A stretch of DNA of 36,604 bases from Stenotrophomonas daejeonensis (GTDB lineage: Bacteria > Pseudomonadota > Gammaproteobacteria > Xanthomonadales > Xanthomonadaceae), in assembly GCF_001431505.1 (NCBI RefSeq), contig NZ_LDJP01000079.1, positions 1 through 36,604 of the forward strand. The letters run 5' to 3'. Positions 8,536-16,676 of the stretch are shown in pieces. Below the pieces are notes generated by a model that saw only the letters and a list, made by a program, of their open reading frames with translations, did no database searches and was not told the DNA's origin. Each line of letters begins with the position of its first letter. The stretch's first letter is position 1. Both the position numbers and the translations under genes were made by a program.

Positions 8536-9330
8536 ATGCGTACCGGCATCAAGACGATGATGCTCGTGGTTGCGGCAGCCCTCGTGGCTGCCGCACCCGC
8601 GCAGGCGCAGCGGCAAAGCCTGGCCGACCGCGTCGGTGCGCTCGAAGCGCAGGCCAACAACAGCCAGGCCAACACCGACCTGCTCAACCAGTTGCAGCAG
8701 CTGCGCACCCAGGTGCAGGCCCTGCAAGGCAGCATCGAGCAGCTCCAGCATGAGAACGAGCAGCTCAAGCAGCGCAGCCGCGACCAGTACCTGGATCTGG
8801 ACGGCCGCCTGAACCGTATCGAAGGCGGCGAGCAAGCCGCGCCCGACGCGCAGCCCGCAGCACCGGCCAAGCCCGCGGCGGCGGCCGTGGAAAAGGCCCC
8901 GACCGTGCGTGGCGATGCCGGCGCGGTGGCGGCGGCAGGCGACGAGCGCGCCGCCTACAATTTGGCGTTCGATGCGCTCAAGAACGGCAACTACGACGAT
9001 TCGGCACGTTTGTTCCAGGGTTTCCTGGAGCAGTACCCGAATGGCGTCTACACGCCCAACGCACTGTACTGGCTGGGCGAGAGCTATTACGCCACCCGCA
9101 ATTTCCAGATGGCCGAATCGCAGTTCCGCGATCTGGTCGCACGCTATCCCACGCACGACAAGGCCGCTGGCGGCCTGTTGAAGCTGGGCCTGTCGCAATA
9201 CGGGCAGGGCGATGCCAGCCAGGCCGAGCAGACGCTCGAACAGGTGGCCACGAAGTTTCCCGGCAGCGACGCCGCACGGACCGCGCAGGACCGCCTGCAG
9301 TCGATCCGCTTCGGCCAGCAACTGCCTTGA
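8536..9330 (+). CDS. cpoB: Cell division coordinator CpoB (YbgF)
   Basis: CpoB is a periplasmic TPR protein that in E. coli coordinates PBP1B activity with outer-membrane constriction by the Tol system. The 264-residue precursor has a signal peptide (MRTGIKT...APAQA), a coiled-coil trimerisation region (about residues 35-95, heptad-like QQLRTQVQALQ), an Ala/Pro linker, and three TPR-like repeats from about 140 to the end (AYNLAFDALKNGNYDDSARL, ALYWLGESYYATRNF, GLLKLGLSQYGQGD). It is the last gene of the Tol-Pal cluster. mrcB, encoding its known partner in E. coli, is also in this window at 28745. Confidence 0.94.
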   Translation: MRTGIKTMMLVVAAALVAAAPAQAQRQSLADRVGALEAQANNSQANTDLLNQLQQLRTQVQALQGSIEQLQHENEQLKQRSRDQYLDLDGRLNRIEGGEQAAPDAQPAAPAKPAAAAVEKAPTVRGDAGAVAAAGDERAAYNLAFDALKNGNYDDSARLFQGFLEQYPNGVYTPNALYWLGESYYATRNFQMAESQFRDLVARYPTHDKAAGGLLKLGLSQYGQGDASQAEQTLEQVATKFPGSDAARTAQDRLQSIRFGQQLP

Positions 9331-9365
9331 GGCCCGCCGTGCCTGCGCGGCGCGGATGAATACCG

Positions 9366-10055
9366 ATGAACCACCCCGCGGCCAGCGTGCCCAGTGAAAT
9401 CGTGCAGTCGCCGTTGCCGCGGCTGAAGATCACCGAGATATTCCTTTCGCTGCAGGGCGAGGCGGACACCGCCGGCTGGCTGACGGTATTCGTGCGCCTG
9501 ACCGGCTGCCCGCTGCGCTGCACCTATTGCGACACCGAGTACGCCTTCCACGGCGGCCAGTGGCGTGACATCGACGATATCGTCGCCGAAGTGCTGGGCC
9601 ACGGCGTGCGCCATGTCTGCGTGACCGGCGGCGAGCCGCTGGCGCAGAAGCGCTGCCTGCTGCTGCTGCGCCAGTTGTGCGATGCCGGGCTGGACGTGTC
9701 GCTGGAAACCTCCGGCGCGCTGGACATCGGCGGCGTCGATCCGCGCGTATCGCGCGTGGTGGACCTGAAGACGCCGGGTTCGGGCGAAATGGCGCGCAAC
9801 CGGCTGCAGAACCTGCCGTTGCTGACCGCGCGCGACCAGCTCAAGTTCGTGCTCTGCGGCCGCGGCGATTACGAATGGGCGCGGGACATGGTGGCCACGC
9901 ATCGCCTGCACGAGCGCTGCATGGTGCTGTTCTCGCCGAGCAAGAGCGAGCTGACGCCGCGCGAGCTGGCCGACTGGATCGTCGCCGACCGCCTGCCGGT
10001 GCGTTTCCAGATGCAACTGCACAAGTTGCTGTGGAATGATGAGCCGGGGCGGTGA
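9366..10055 (+). CDS. queE: 7-carboxy-7-deazaguanine synthase QueE
   Basis: A radical SAM enzyme that converts 6-carboxy-tetrahydropterin to 7-carboxy-7-deazaguanine in the pathway to preQ0 and queuosine. The 229-residue protein has the radical-SAM cysteines C48-x3-C52-x2-C55 (GCPLRCTYCD) and an SAM-binding GGEP motif at CVTGGEPLAQK. The ATG at 9366 follows cpoB by 35 bases; an overlapping ATG at 9357 is in another frame. The next pathway gene, queC, follows after a 140-base repeat-filled gap. Confidence 0.95.
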   Translation: MNHPAASVPSEIVQSPLPRLKITEIFLSLQGEADTAGWLTVFVRLTGCPLRCTYCDTEYAFHGGQWRDIDDIVAEVLGHGVRHVCVTGGEPLAQKRCLLLLRQLCDAGLDVSLETSGALDIGGVDPRVSRVVDLKTPGSGEMARNRLQNLPLLTARDQLKFVLCGRGDYEWARDMVATHRLHERCMVLFSPSKSELTPRELADWIVADRLPVRFQMQLHKLLWNDEPGR

Positions 10056-10057
10056 AG

Positions 10058-10190
10058 CGGGAACGGCTGCTGCTGCGTTCCCGGTCCTTGCCCCCGTATC
10101 CAGAGCCCCGGACCAACTGATCCATCCATGACGCATGCCGGGCAATGCGCCCGGCGATTTACCATTCCCGATTTCCCGTTCCCGGCTTTC
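10058..10190. repeat. Family C repeat element between queE and queC
   Basis: The gap is built of nested inverted repeats: GGGAACG/CGTTCCC (10059-10065, 10076-10082), GGTCC/GGACC (about 10083-10113), and GCCGGGC/GCCCGGC (10137-10143, 10149-10155). It ends in a run of TTCCCG units (TTCCCGATTTCCCGTTCCCG). The same GGGAACGGGGAA or TTCCCCGTTCCC theme recurs at 31695-31808 and inside the dinG-like gene at 32886-32979. The element ends within a few bases of the queC start codon. Confidence 0.75.
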
Positions 10191-10195
10191 CAACC

Positions 10196-10876
10196 ATGAA
10201 AAAAGCAGTTGTCCTTCTCTCCGGCGGCATGGATTCGGCCGCGGTCGTGGCGATGGCGCGCGAGCAGGGTTTCGACGTGCATGCGCTGAGCGTGCGCTAT
10301 GGTCAACGCCACACTTCCGAGCTCGACGCGGCCGCACGCGTGGCACGGGCGATGGGCGTGACCCGGCACAAGGTGGTGGACGTGGACCTGCGCAGCATCG
10401 GCGGCTCGGCGCTGACCGACGACATTGACGTGCCGGTGCGCACCGATGAAGAGCGCGGCGGCGACGACATCCCGGTCACCTACGTGCCGGCGCGCAACAC
10501 CATCATGCTGTCGCTCGCGCTGGGCTGGGCCGAAGTGCTGGGCGCCAATGACATCTTCTGCGGCGTCAACGCGGTGGACTACTCCGGTTACCCGGATTGC
10601 CGCCCCGAATTCATCGCCGCGTTCCAGACGCTGGCCAACCTGGCGACCAGGGCCGGCGTGGAAGGCGCGGGCATCCGCATCCATGCGCCGCTGCAGCACC
10701 TGAGCAAGGCGCAGATCGCCAGCGAAGGCCACCGCCTGGGCGTGGATTTCGCACTTACCGTGTCCTGCTACCGCGCCGACGCGCAAGGCCGCGCCTGCGG
10801 CCATTGCGACGCCTGCCGCCTGCGCGCCGACGGCTTCGCCGCCGCCGGCCTGCCCGATCCGACGCACTACGCCTGA
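10196..10876 (+). CDS. queC: 7-cyano-7-deazaguanine synthase QueC
   Basis: QueC uses ATP and ammonia to turn 7-carboxy-7-deazaguanine into preQ0, the nitrile precursor of queuosine. The 226-residue protein has the PP-loop motif SGGMDS at residues 9-14, the conserved VPARN segment, and a C-terminal zinc site formed by Cys in SCYRA and [10 protein letters not shown]. The start ATG at 10196 matches the family's [10 protein letters not shown] opening; the frame upstream is repeat DNA. No Shine-Dalgarno sequence is visible, since the leader is the pyrimidine-rich end of the preceding repeat. Confidence 0.96.
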   Translation: MKKAVVLLSGGMDSAAVVAMAREQGFDVHALSVRYGQRHTSELDAAARVARAMGVTRHKVVDVDLRSIGGSALTDDIDVPVRTDEERGGDDIPVTYVPARNTIMLSLALGWAEVLGANDIFCGVNAVDYSGYPDCRPEFIAAFQTLANLATRAGVEGAGIRIHAPLQHLSKAQIASEGHRLGVDFALTVSCYRADAQGRACGHCDACRLRADGFAAAGLPDPTHYA

Positions 10877-10877
10877 A

Positions 10878-10906
10878 TTCCGGTTTCGGGCGTGTTGCGC
10901 TAGAAT
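10878..10906 (+). promoter_or_regulatory. Predicted promoter of tRNA-Lys
   Basis: A -10 box TAGAAT at 10901-10906, preceded by TTGCGC, and a weak -35 TTCCGG at 10878-10883 with a 17-base spacer lie just after the queC stop codon. Transcription would begin about 25 bases before the mature tRNA. The position and the good -10 box make this one of the better promoter calls here. Confidence 0.5.
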
Positions 10907-10938
10907 GCGCACCCCGGCGCCATGCCGGGTCTTTGTTT

Positions 10939-11014
10939 GGGCCGTTAGCTCAGTCGGTAGAGCAGAAGACTTTTAATCTTTTGGTCGAAGGTTCGAATCC
11001 TTCACGGCCCACCA
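10939..11014 (+). tRNA. tRNA-Lys (anticodon UUU)
   Basis: A 76-base tRNA with acceptor stem GGGCCGT pairing with ACGGCCC, D-arm TAGCTCAGTCGGTAGAGCA, anticodon stem GAAGA/TCTTT with loop CTTTTAA (anticodon TTT at 10972-10974), T-arm GTTCGAATC, and an encoded CCA end (11012-11014). It closely resembles gammaproteobacterial tRNA-Lys. It stands alone with its own promoter and a following hairpin. I see no integrase or repeated 3' end nearby, so no sign of use as an integration site. Confidence 0.97.
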
Positions 11015-11025
11015 TGATCGCCAGA

Positions 11026-11048
11026 AGGCCCCGCATCGTCCGGGGCCT
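11026..11048 (+). terminator. GC-rich hairpin after tRNA-Lys
   Basis: An 8-base perfect stem, AGGCCCCG (11026-11033) with CGGGGCCT (11041-11048), and a 7-base loop start 12 bases after the tRNA. No strong T tract follows, which is common for terminators in such GC-rich genomes. From here to the sigma factor start (about 130 bases) I see no other clear feature. Confidence 0.6.
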
Positions 11049-11175
11049 CCTCGCTTCAGGGGCCTATAGGCGGCATCGCGCCGCCGGGCCGGTTGGCAAT
11101 CGGCAATGCCGGCCCTACCATCTGCAGCCGTTGCGACGCTTGAAGGTCGTGTTTTCCGGTAACGCCGGGGGGCGC

Positions 11176-11727
11176 TTGAATACCCAGATCACCCAACTCC
11201 TGCATCGCTGGCAGGATGGCGACCTGCAGGCCCGGGAAAGCCTGTTCGAGGCGCTGTACGCGGACCTCGTGCTGGTCGCCCGCAACCGCCTGCTCAACCA
11301 GGCCGGCGGTACCCTGCAGCCGGCAGCGCTGGTCAACGAATCGATGATGCGCCTGCTCGGTTCGGACGTGGACTACAAGGACCGGGCCCATTTCATCGCG
11401 GTGGCGGCGCTGAAGATGCGTTCGGTGCTGGTGGACCACCTGCGTGCCCGTTCGGCCGACAAGCGTGGCGGCAACCTCGTGCACCTCACCCTGTCCCATG
11501 CCGGTGAGGTCGCCGACGACGAGGACGGCGGCCACGACGTGATGGCCCTGCATCAGGCGCTGAACCGGCTGGCCGAGCTGGAACCGCGGGCGGCAAGCAT
11601 GATCGAGCTGACCTATTTCGGTGGCATGAGCCGCGACGAGATCGCCGTGGTGCTCGGCGTGTCGGCGCCGACCGTGGACCGCGACCTGCGTTTCGCGCGG
11701 GCATGGCTCAACCGCCAGCTGGCCTGA
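11176..11727 (+). CDS. ECF-like RNA polymerase sigma factor (TIGR02999-type), kinase-coupled
   Basis: A sigma-70 family factor that should direct RNA polymerase to a small set of promoters. With the TTG start at 11176 it has 183 residues, normal for this group. It contains region 2 (about residues 10-90, ending VDHLRARSADKRGG, a hallmark of the TIGR02999 type) and region 4 (about 125-180, with helix-turn-helix MSRDEIAVVLGVSAPTVDRDL). The region that in most ECF factors is acidic (DAED-like, region 2.2) reads LQPAALVNESMMRLL here. The start is uncertain: GTG 11149 is another option, and the frame is open far upstream through the tRNA. No anti-sigma gene is adjacent; the neighbour is a Ser/Thr kinase overlapping it by one base, so phosphorylation is the probable control. 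Target promoters are unknown. Confidence 0.85.
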   Translation: MNTQITQLLHRWQDGDLQARESLFEALYADLVLVARNRLLNQAGGTLQPAALVNESMMRLLGSDVDYKDRAHFIAVAALKMRSVLVDHLRARSADKRGGNLVHLTLSHAGEVADDEDGGHDVMALHQALNRLAELEPRAASMIELTYFGGMSRDEIAVVLGVSAPTVDRDLRFARAWLNRQLA

Positions 11728-14495
11728 TGGCGGATACCGGGAAGGGTGCCGGCAAACTGCACTGGCGCCAGGCACGCGAGCTGTTCGATGCCCTCTGCGA
11801 GTTGCCGCGCGAGCAGTGGCAGCAGGCGTTGGACCAGCGCTGCAGCGATCCGGCGCTTGCCGAAGAGGTGCTGCAACTGCTGGACGCACAGACCGAGGGC
11901 CTGCGCCGGGTCAACGATCACCTGGGTATGGCCCTTGCGCTGGCGCTGACCCCGGAACTGGACGCGGGGCAACGGTTGGGGCCGTGGCGGCTGACCGAGC
12001 GCATCGCCCGAGGTGGCATGGGCACGGTATTCAAGGCCGAGCGCGACGATGGCCTCTACCAGCGCACGGTGGCAATCAAGCTGCTGCACGGCCTGCCGGG
12101 AGCGGGCGAGGTGGAGCAGTTGCAGGCCGAGCGGCAGGTGCTGGCCGGGCTGCGCCTGCCCGACGTCGCCCAGCTTTACGACGGCGGCACCACGCCCGAC
12201 GGCTATCCGTACCTGGTCATGGAATACGTCGACGGGCTGCCGCTGGACCGTCATTGCGCCATCCATGCGCTGGGCCTGGAGCAGCGCCTGCGATTGTTCC
12301 TCGACGTCTGCGCCATCGTCCGCTCGGCGCACGAACACCTGGTCCTGCATTGCGACCTCAAGCCGAGCAACGTGCTGGTCCGTGGCGATGGCCGGCCGGT
12401 GCTGCTCGACTTCGGCCTGGCGCGGCTGCTCAACGATGCGCGCGACCGCCGGCAAGGCGGCTACTGCACGCCGGCCTATGCCAGCCCCGAACTGGTGCGG
12501 GGCGAACACGTGGGGGTGGCCGGCGACGTCTACAGCCTGGGCGTGATGCTGGTGGAACTGCTGTCCACGCGCGCCTGCGGGCGCGGTGTGCAGGACATCG
12601 ACGTGCCGGTGGCGTCGCCCTCGGCCAATGCACCGGCCGGACTGCGCTGGCGCAAGGCGCTGGCCGGTGACCTGGATGCCATCGCGGGCAAGGCCTGCGC
12701 GCTGGACACGGCGCGGCGCTACCGCTCGGTGGAAGCGCTGATGGCCGACGTCTCGCGCTACCTGCAACGGCAGCCGGTGCTTGCGCGCGAAGGGGGCCGC
12801 GGCTATCGGTTGCTGCGCGGCATGCAGCGCAATTGGCGCGGTCTTGCCGCCGGCGTCGTCGCGCTTTCGCTGGCCGGGCTGTTCGTCGCCGGGTTGGTGC
12901 AGGCGCGGCGGCAGGCCGAGGAGGAAGCGGCGATCGCCGGGCAGGTGGGCGATTTCATGGTCGGCGTGTTCGAGATCGCCGACCCGTTCCTGCGTACCGA
13001 GCGCGGGCAGGAGGAGCTTTCCTCGCGGCAACTGCTGGACAAGGCGGCGCTGCGGGTTGCCCGCGACCTGGCCGATGCGCCGGCGCAGTTGGCGCGGATG
13101 CGGATGGTGCTGGGCACGGCCTACCGCAATTCCGGCGTCCCGCACCAGGCCGAGGTATTGCTGCAGCAGGCGCATGACGGCTTCATGGACCCGCGCGTGG
13201 ACCGGCCGGTGGATGCGGCGGCGGCGCTGGCCGAATTGTCCGTGCAGAAGACCCGGGATGGCGATGGCGTGCAGGGGAATACATTGGCCGAACGGGGCCT
13301 GGCGCTGCTGCCGGGTACCGGTGCCGGCATGGTGCGGGCCCGGCTCCACCTCGCCCGGGGGCTGGCGCTGGTGAACCAGCAGCATTTCGACCGCGGTGAG
13401 GCCGCGTTCGACACCGCCATGATGCTGTATGGCAGGCAGCCCGAGGGCAGCGCCACGACCCAGGTGCTGGAGCTGGCCTACAACAAGGGGTTGATGTACC
13501 TGCGCTGGGGGCGGCTGGCACAGGCCGAGCGCGAGTTCCGCCGGGTGCTGGACGGCGTGCATGGGCGGCGCACGAGCATGGTGCTGGCCACGGAAATGCG
13601 CCTCGCGCAGGTGCTGCGCGAGCAGGGCAGGTTCGCGCAGGCGTTGCCGCTGCTGCAATCGGGCATGCGTCATGCGCGCGAACTGTATGGGCCGCAGAGC
13701 AGCTTCGTGCTGATGCAGCACGATGGACTCGCCGACCTGTACATGGATGCGGGCGACTACGCGGCCGCCGAGCGCGAATACCTGCAGCGCCACCGCCTGA
13801 GCGCGCTCATCGATGGCACTGGCTCGGTGGAATATTCGATGGGGCTGTTCAACTACGGCACGTTGCAGGAACTGCGCGGCGACGTTGCGCAGGCCGAACG
13901 GCTCTACCGGCAGGCATGGACGCTCCGCAAGGAGCGGCTGGGGGAGGATTCGCCGACCAGCCTGCGCGCCGAATCCGGGTTGGGCGCGTTGCTGGCGCGG
14001 CAGGGACGCATGGACGAGGCCGGGCAATTGTTGCTGCATGCCGACGCGGGGCTGGATGCGGCGTTGCCGGCGGATGCACCGGGGCGCATCGAGGCGCGCC
14101 TGAACCGCATCGGTTGGCACGTCCTGCGGGGTGAACTGGAGCAGGCGCGGGCATTGCTGGGAGCACTTGATGCGCGGATACCGGCAATCCTGCAACTGCG
14201 GTTGTTGCGCATCCGCGCGGATCTGGCCGAGCGGCAGGGCGAAGGCGCCGCCGCGCTGGCACTGCGCCGGACAGCGCTGGAGTTCGCGCGCGTACAACAT
14301 GGGCAGGATGGGATCGAGATCGCGGTGTGCCGCACCGAGCTGGCCGAAACCCTGCTCAGGCTCGGCCACCGGCAACCGGCGCTGGATGCGTTGCGGCAGG
14401 CCGTGCCGGTGCTGGCGCGATTGCAGGTCGAAGCCGCGCCCGAGCGGCGCAAGGCCGAAGGACTGAAGCTGCTGGCGGGTGCGCAGCAGGGCTGA
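11727..14495 (+). CDS. Membrane Ser/Thr protein kinase with TPR region, non-RD
   Basis: A Hanks-type kinase of 922 residues that probably regulates the preceding sigma factor. The kinase domain spans about 84-350: Gly loop ARGGMG, catalytic Lys118 in VAIKLLH, catalytic loop HCDLKPSN (Cys209, Asp210), DFG at 228-230, and an APE-like ASPEL. One membrane helix follows (about 372-393), then a C-terminal alpha-solenoid of TPR-like repeats (about 430-920) that should lie in the periplasm. The usual Arg of HRD is Cys, so this is a non-RD kinase, likely not switched by activation-loop phosphorylation. The start ATG at 11727 shares a base with the sigma stop (TGATG), indicating coupled translation; ATG 11703 would add eight residues. 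The ligand is unknown. Confidence 0.88.
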   Translation: MADTGKGAGKLHWRQARELFDALCELPREQWQQALDQRCSDPALAEEVLQLLDAQTEGLRRVNDHLGMALALALTPELDAGQRLGPWRLTERIARGGMGTVFKAERDDGLYQRTVAIKLLHGLPGAGEVEQLQAERQVLAGLRLPDVAQLYDGGTTPDGYPYLVMEYVDGLPLDRHCAIHALGLEQRLRLFLDVCAIVRSAHEHLVLHCDLKPSNVLVRGDGRPVLLDFGLARLLNDARDRRQGGYCTPAYASPELVRGEHVGVAGDVYSLGVMLVELLSTRACGRGVQDIDVPVASPSANAPAGLRWRKALAGDLDAIAGKACALDTARRYRSVEALMADVSRYLQRQPVLAREGGRGYRLLRGMQRNWRGLAAGVVALSLAGLFVAGLVQARRQAEEEAAIAGQVGDFMVGVFEIADPFLRTERGQEELSSRQLLDKAALRVARDLADAPAQLARMRMVLGTAYRNSGVPHQAEVLLQQAHDGFMDPRVDRPVDAAAALAELSVQKTRDGDGVQGNTLAERGLALLPGTGAGMVRARLHLARGLALVNQQHFDRGEAAFDTAMMLYGRQPEGSATTQVLELAYNKGLMYLRWGRLAQAEREFRRVLDGVHGRRTSMVLATEMRLAQVLREQGRFAQALPLLQSGMRHARELYGPQSSFVLMQHDGLADLYMDAGDYAAAEREYLQRHRLSALIDGTGSVEYSMGLFNYGTLQELRGDVAQAERLYRQAWTLRKERLGEDSPTSLRAESGLGALLARQGRMDEAGQLLLHADAGLDAALPADAPGRIEARLNRIGWHVLRGELEQARALLGALDARIPAILQLRLLRIRADLAERQGEGAAALALRRTALEFARVQHGQDGIEIAVCRTELAETLLRLGHRQPALDALRQAVPVLARLQVEAAPERRKAEGLKLLAGAQQG

Positions 14496-14542
14496 CGATT
14501 GCTTCCGGCATCCGCGCACCCGCGCGCAAGGCACCGTGCCGT

Positions 14543-16384
14543 TTACCCCTGCTCGCGCACGATCTCCACCAGCCGCTGGCCGTAGCGGGCCAGCTTGCTG
14601 CCGCCGATGCCACCGACCCGGCCCAGCGCGTCGAGGCTGTCCGGGCGCTGTTCGGCGATGTTGCGCAGGGTGCTGTCGTGGAAGATCACGAACGCCGGCA
14701 CGTTCTGTTCGCGCGCCAGCTCCGCGCGCAGGCCACGCAGGGCGTTGAACAGCGCCAGGTCCTCCGGCTGCACCGGCACGCCGGTGCGCGGGCTGCCGCT
14801 GCGCTCGCGCTCGCCGCGGCTGCGCGTGGTTGGCGCTTCGCGGCGCATCATCAGTTGGCGCCGGCCCTTGAGCACGTCGCGGCTGGCGTCGGTCAGGCGC
14901 AGGCCGCCGTGCGCCTCCGGGTCCACTTCCAACAGGCTGGCGGCCACCAGTTGCCGGAATACGCCGCGCCAGCCGCGTGCGTCCAGGTCCTTGCCGATGC
15001 CGAAGGTGCTGAGCTTGTCGTGGCCGAGCTGGCGGATGCGCTCGCCGTCGCTGCCGCGCAGGATGTCGATCAGGTGGCCGACGCCGAAGCGCTGGCCGCT
15101 GCGGTAGACGCAGCTCAGCGCTTTCTGCGCGGCGACGGTGGCGTCCCACGCCGCCGGTGGGGTCAGGCAGTTGTCGCAGTTGCCGCAGGGCTGGCCCAGT
15201 ACGCCCTTGGGCGTGCCGACGGGCACGTAGGTTTCGCCGAAGCCGGCCAGCAGCACCTGGCGGCGGCACTGCATGGATTCGCAGTAGCCGAGCAGGTGGT
15301 CGAGCTTGGCGCGCTCCAGGTGCTTGCGTTCCGCGCCGGCCTCGCCCTGCTCGATCATCTGCTTGAGCAGTACCACGTCGCCCAGCCCGTAGCACAGCCA
15401 CGCCTCGGCGGCCTCGCCGTCGCGGCCGGCGCGGCCGGTTTCCTGGTAGTAGCCTTCCATCGACTTGGGCAGGTCGACATGGGCGACGAAGCGCACGTCC
15501 GGCTTGTCGATGCCCATGCCGAAGGCGATCGTCGCGCACATCACGATGCCGTCCTCGCGCAGGAAGCGGCGCTGGTTTTCCGCGCGCACCTCGGCCGGCA
15601 GGCCGGCGTGGTAGGGCAGGGCGTCGAGCCCTTCACTACGCAGCATGTCTGCGGTTTCCTCGACCTTGCGCCGCGACATGCAGTAGACGATGCCGGCCTC
15701 ACCCCGGTGGCCGCGCAGGAAATCCAGCAACTGGCGCTTGGCGTTGTCCTTCTGCACCACCGTGTAGCGGATGTTGGGACGGTCGAAGGAACTGATGAAG
15801 TGCTCGGCCTGCGCCAAGTCCAGACGCTCGGCGATCTCGCGCTGGGTGGGCGGGTCGGCGGTGGCGGTCAGGGCGATGCGCGGGATGTGCGGCCAGCGCT
15901 CGTGCAGCACGGTGAGCTGCCGGTACTCGGGGCGGAAGTCGTGGCCCCACTGCGATACGCAGTGCGCCTCGTCGATCGCGAACAGCGCCAGCGGCGCGCG
16001 TTCGAGCAGCGACAGGAAACGCCCGGTCAGCAGCCGCTCGGGGGCGACGTAGAGCAGCTTCAGCTCGCCGGCCAGCAGCTCGCGCTCGACCCGGCTGGCG
16101 GTTTCGGCATCGAGGGTGGAGTTGAGGAATTCGGCGCGCACGCCGAGCTGGCGCAGCGCCTCCACTTGGTCCTGCATCAGCGCGATCAACGGCGAAACGA
16201 CGATGCCGCAGCCCTCGCGCAGCAGCGCCGGCACCTGGTAGCACAGCGATTTGCCGCCGCCGGTGGGCATCAGCACCAGCGCGTCGTTGCCGGCGGTGAC
16301 GTGTTCGACGATGGCCTGCTGGTTGCCGCGGAAGGCGTCATGGCCGAAGACGCGCTTCAGCAGTTCATGGGCGGGGGATTGCAT
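14543..16384 (-). CDS. recQ: ATP-dependent DNA helicase RecQ
   Basis: RecQ is a 3'-5' DNA helicase acting in recombination and restart of stalled forks. The 613-residue protein has Walker A TGGGKS at 41-46, DEAH at 138-141, the helicase C domain with [10 protein letters not shown], the zinc-binding cysteines (YCESMQC and CGNCDNC, about 370-405), an RQC winged helix, and a C-terminal HRDC domain (about 525-605). The linker before HRDC ([18 protein letters not shown]) is basic and variable. The gene converges with the kinase gene, the two stops lying 47 bases apart. dps lies upstream in the same direction, 290 bases away across a repeat-rich gap. Confidence 0.97.
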   Translation of the reverse strand: MQSPAHELLKRVFGHDAFRGNQQAIVEHVTAGNDALVLMPTGGGKSLCYQVPALLREGCGIVVSPLIALMQDQVEALRQLGVRAEFLNSTLDAETASRVERELLAGELKLLYVAPERLLTGRFLSLLERAPLALFAIDEAHCVSQWGHDFRPEYRQLTVLHERWPHIPRIALTATADPPTQREIAERLDLAQAEHFISSFDRPNIRYTVVQKDNAKRQLLDFLRGHRGEAGIVYCMSRRKVEETADMLRSEGLDALPYHAGLPAEVRAENQRRFLREDGIVMCATIAFGMGIDKPDVRFVAHVDLPKSMEGYYQETGRAGRDGEAAEAWLCYGLGDVVLLKQMIEQGEAGAERKHLERAKLDHLLGYCESMQCRRQVLLAGFGETYVPVGTPKGVLGQPCGNCDNCLTPPAAWDATVAAQKALSCVYRSGQRFGVGHLIDILRGSDGERIRQLGHDKLSTFGIGKDLDARGWRGVFRQLVAASLLEVDPEAHGGLRLTDASRDVLKGRRQLMMRREAPTTRSRGERERSGSPRTGVPVQPEDLALFNALRGLRAELAREQNVPAFVIFHDSTLRNIAEQRPDSLDALGRVGGIGGSKLARYGQRLVEIVREQG

Positions 16385-16463
16385 GCCGCATAGGATACCG
16401 CGCGGCTTGCGGTCGGCTTCCAGGGACGCGCCGTCGATGCGTGGGAAAAACCTCGCATGTGGC

Positions 16464-16527
16464 GTAGGTCGGGGCTATGCCCCCGACGTTTGATGCATGG
16501 CGTGTCGGGGGCATAGCCCCGACCTAC
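16464..16527. repeat. Inverted pair of GTAG stem-loop elements
   Basis: Two 24-base arms (16464-16487 and 16504-16527) are perfect reverse complements with a 16-base spacer. Each arm is itself a small hairpin: GTAG, then GTCGGGG, a short loop and CCCCGAC. This matches the published description of GTAG-headed REP-like elements (SMAG in Stenotrophomonas). A second copy with the same 24-16-24 layout is at 33838-33901. It lies between recQ and dps, both on the minus strand. Confidence 0.85.
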
Positions 16528-16561
16528 CGGTCGAAGTGATGCGGCGATACGTCTGGAGAAA

Positions 16562-16582
16562 GCCCCCTTGAGTCAAGGGGGC
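16562..16582. repeat. Perfect short palindrome downstream of dps
   Basis: GCCCCCTTGA (16562-16571) and TCAAGGGGGC (16573-16582) are perfect arms around one base. It is followed by a GC-rich tail with a small GCC-GAA-GGC hairpin. It may be another dispersed palindrome or part of the termination region of dps. The rest of 16385-16676 holds no gene that I can support. Confidence 0.65.
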
Positions 16583-16622
16583 GCGCCGAAGGCGGGGGAT
16601 ATGGCAGGCAGATGAAGCAGGG

Positions 16623-16650
16623 TCCAGGATTCCGCCTGCGGAATCCTGGA
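16623..16650 (-). terminator. Probable terminator of dps
   Basis: A perfect 13-base inverted repeat, TCCAGGATTCCGC and GCGGAATCCTGGA, with a 2-base spacer lies 27 bases past the dps stop codon. On the plus strand it is followed by AAAACC, and on the minus strand by CCCTG, so a T tract is absent on the dps side. The stem is strong, so termination or 3'-end protection is likely. Confidence 0.5.
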
Positions 16651-16676
16651 AAACCGGAGGGCGAATGCCCGCAGGT

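Noticed and set aside
9331-10195. A preQ1 riboswitch before queE or queC
   Set aside because: I looked for the short C-rich stem and A-rich tail and did not find them. The queE leader is too short, and the queC leader is repeat DNA.
10597-11175. N-terminal extension of the sigma factor
   Set aside because: This frame passes through queC and the tRNA gene. The TTG at 11176 gives normal family length, though the start remains uncertain.
10939-11175. tRNA-Lys as an integration site
   Set aside because: No integrase gene and no repeat of the tRNA 3' end were seen nearby.
16464-16527. CRISPR repeat or insertion-sequence terminal repeat
   Set aside because: There are only two inverted units with no spacers of CRISPR type and no transposase gene; a GTAG/REP-like element fits better.
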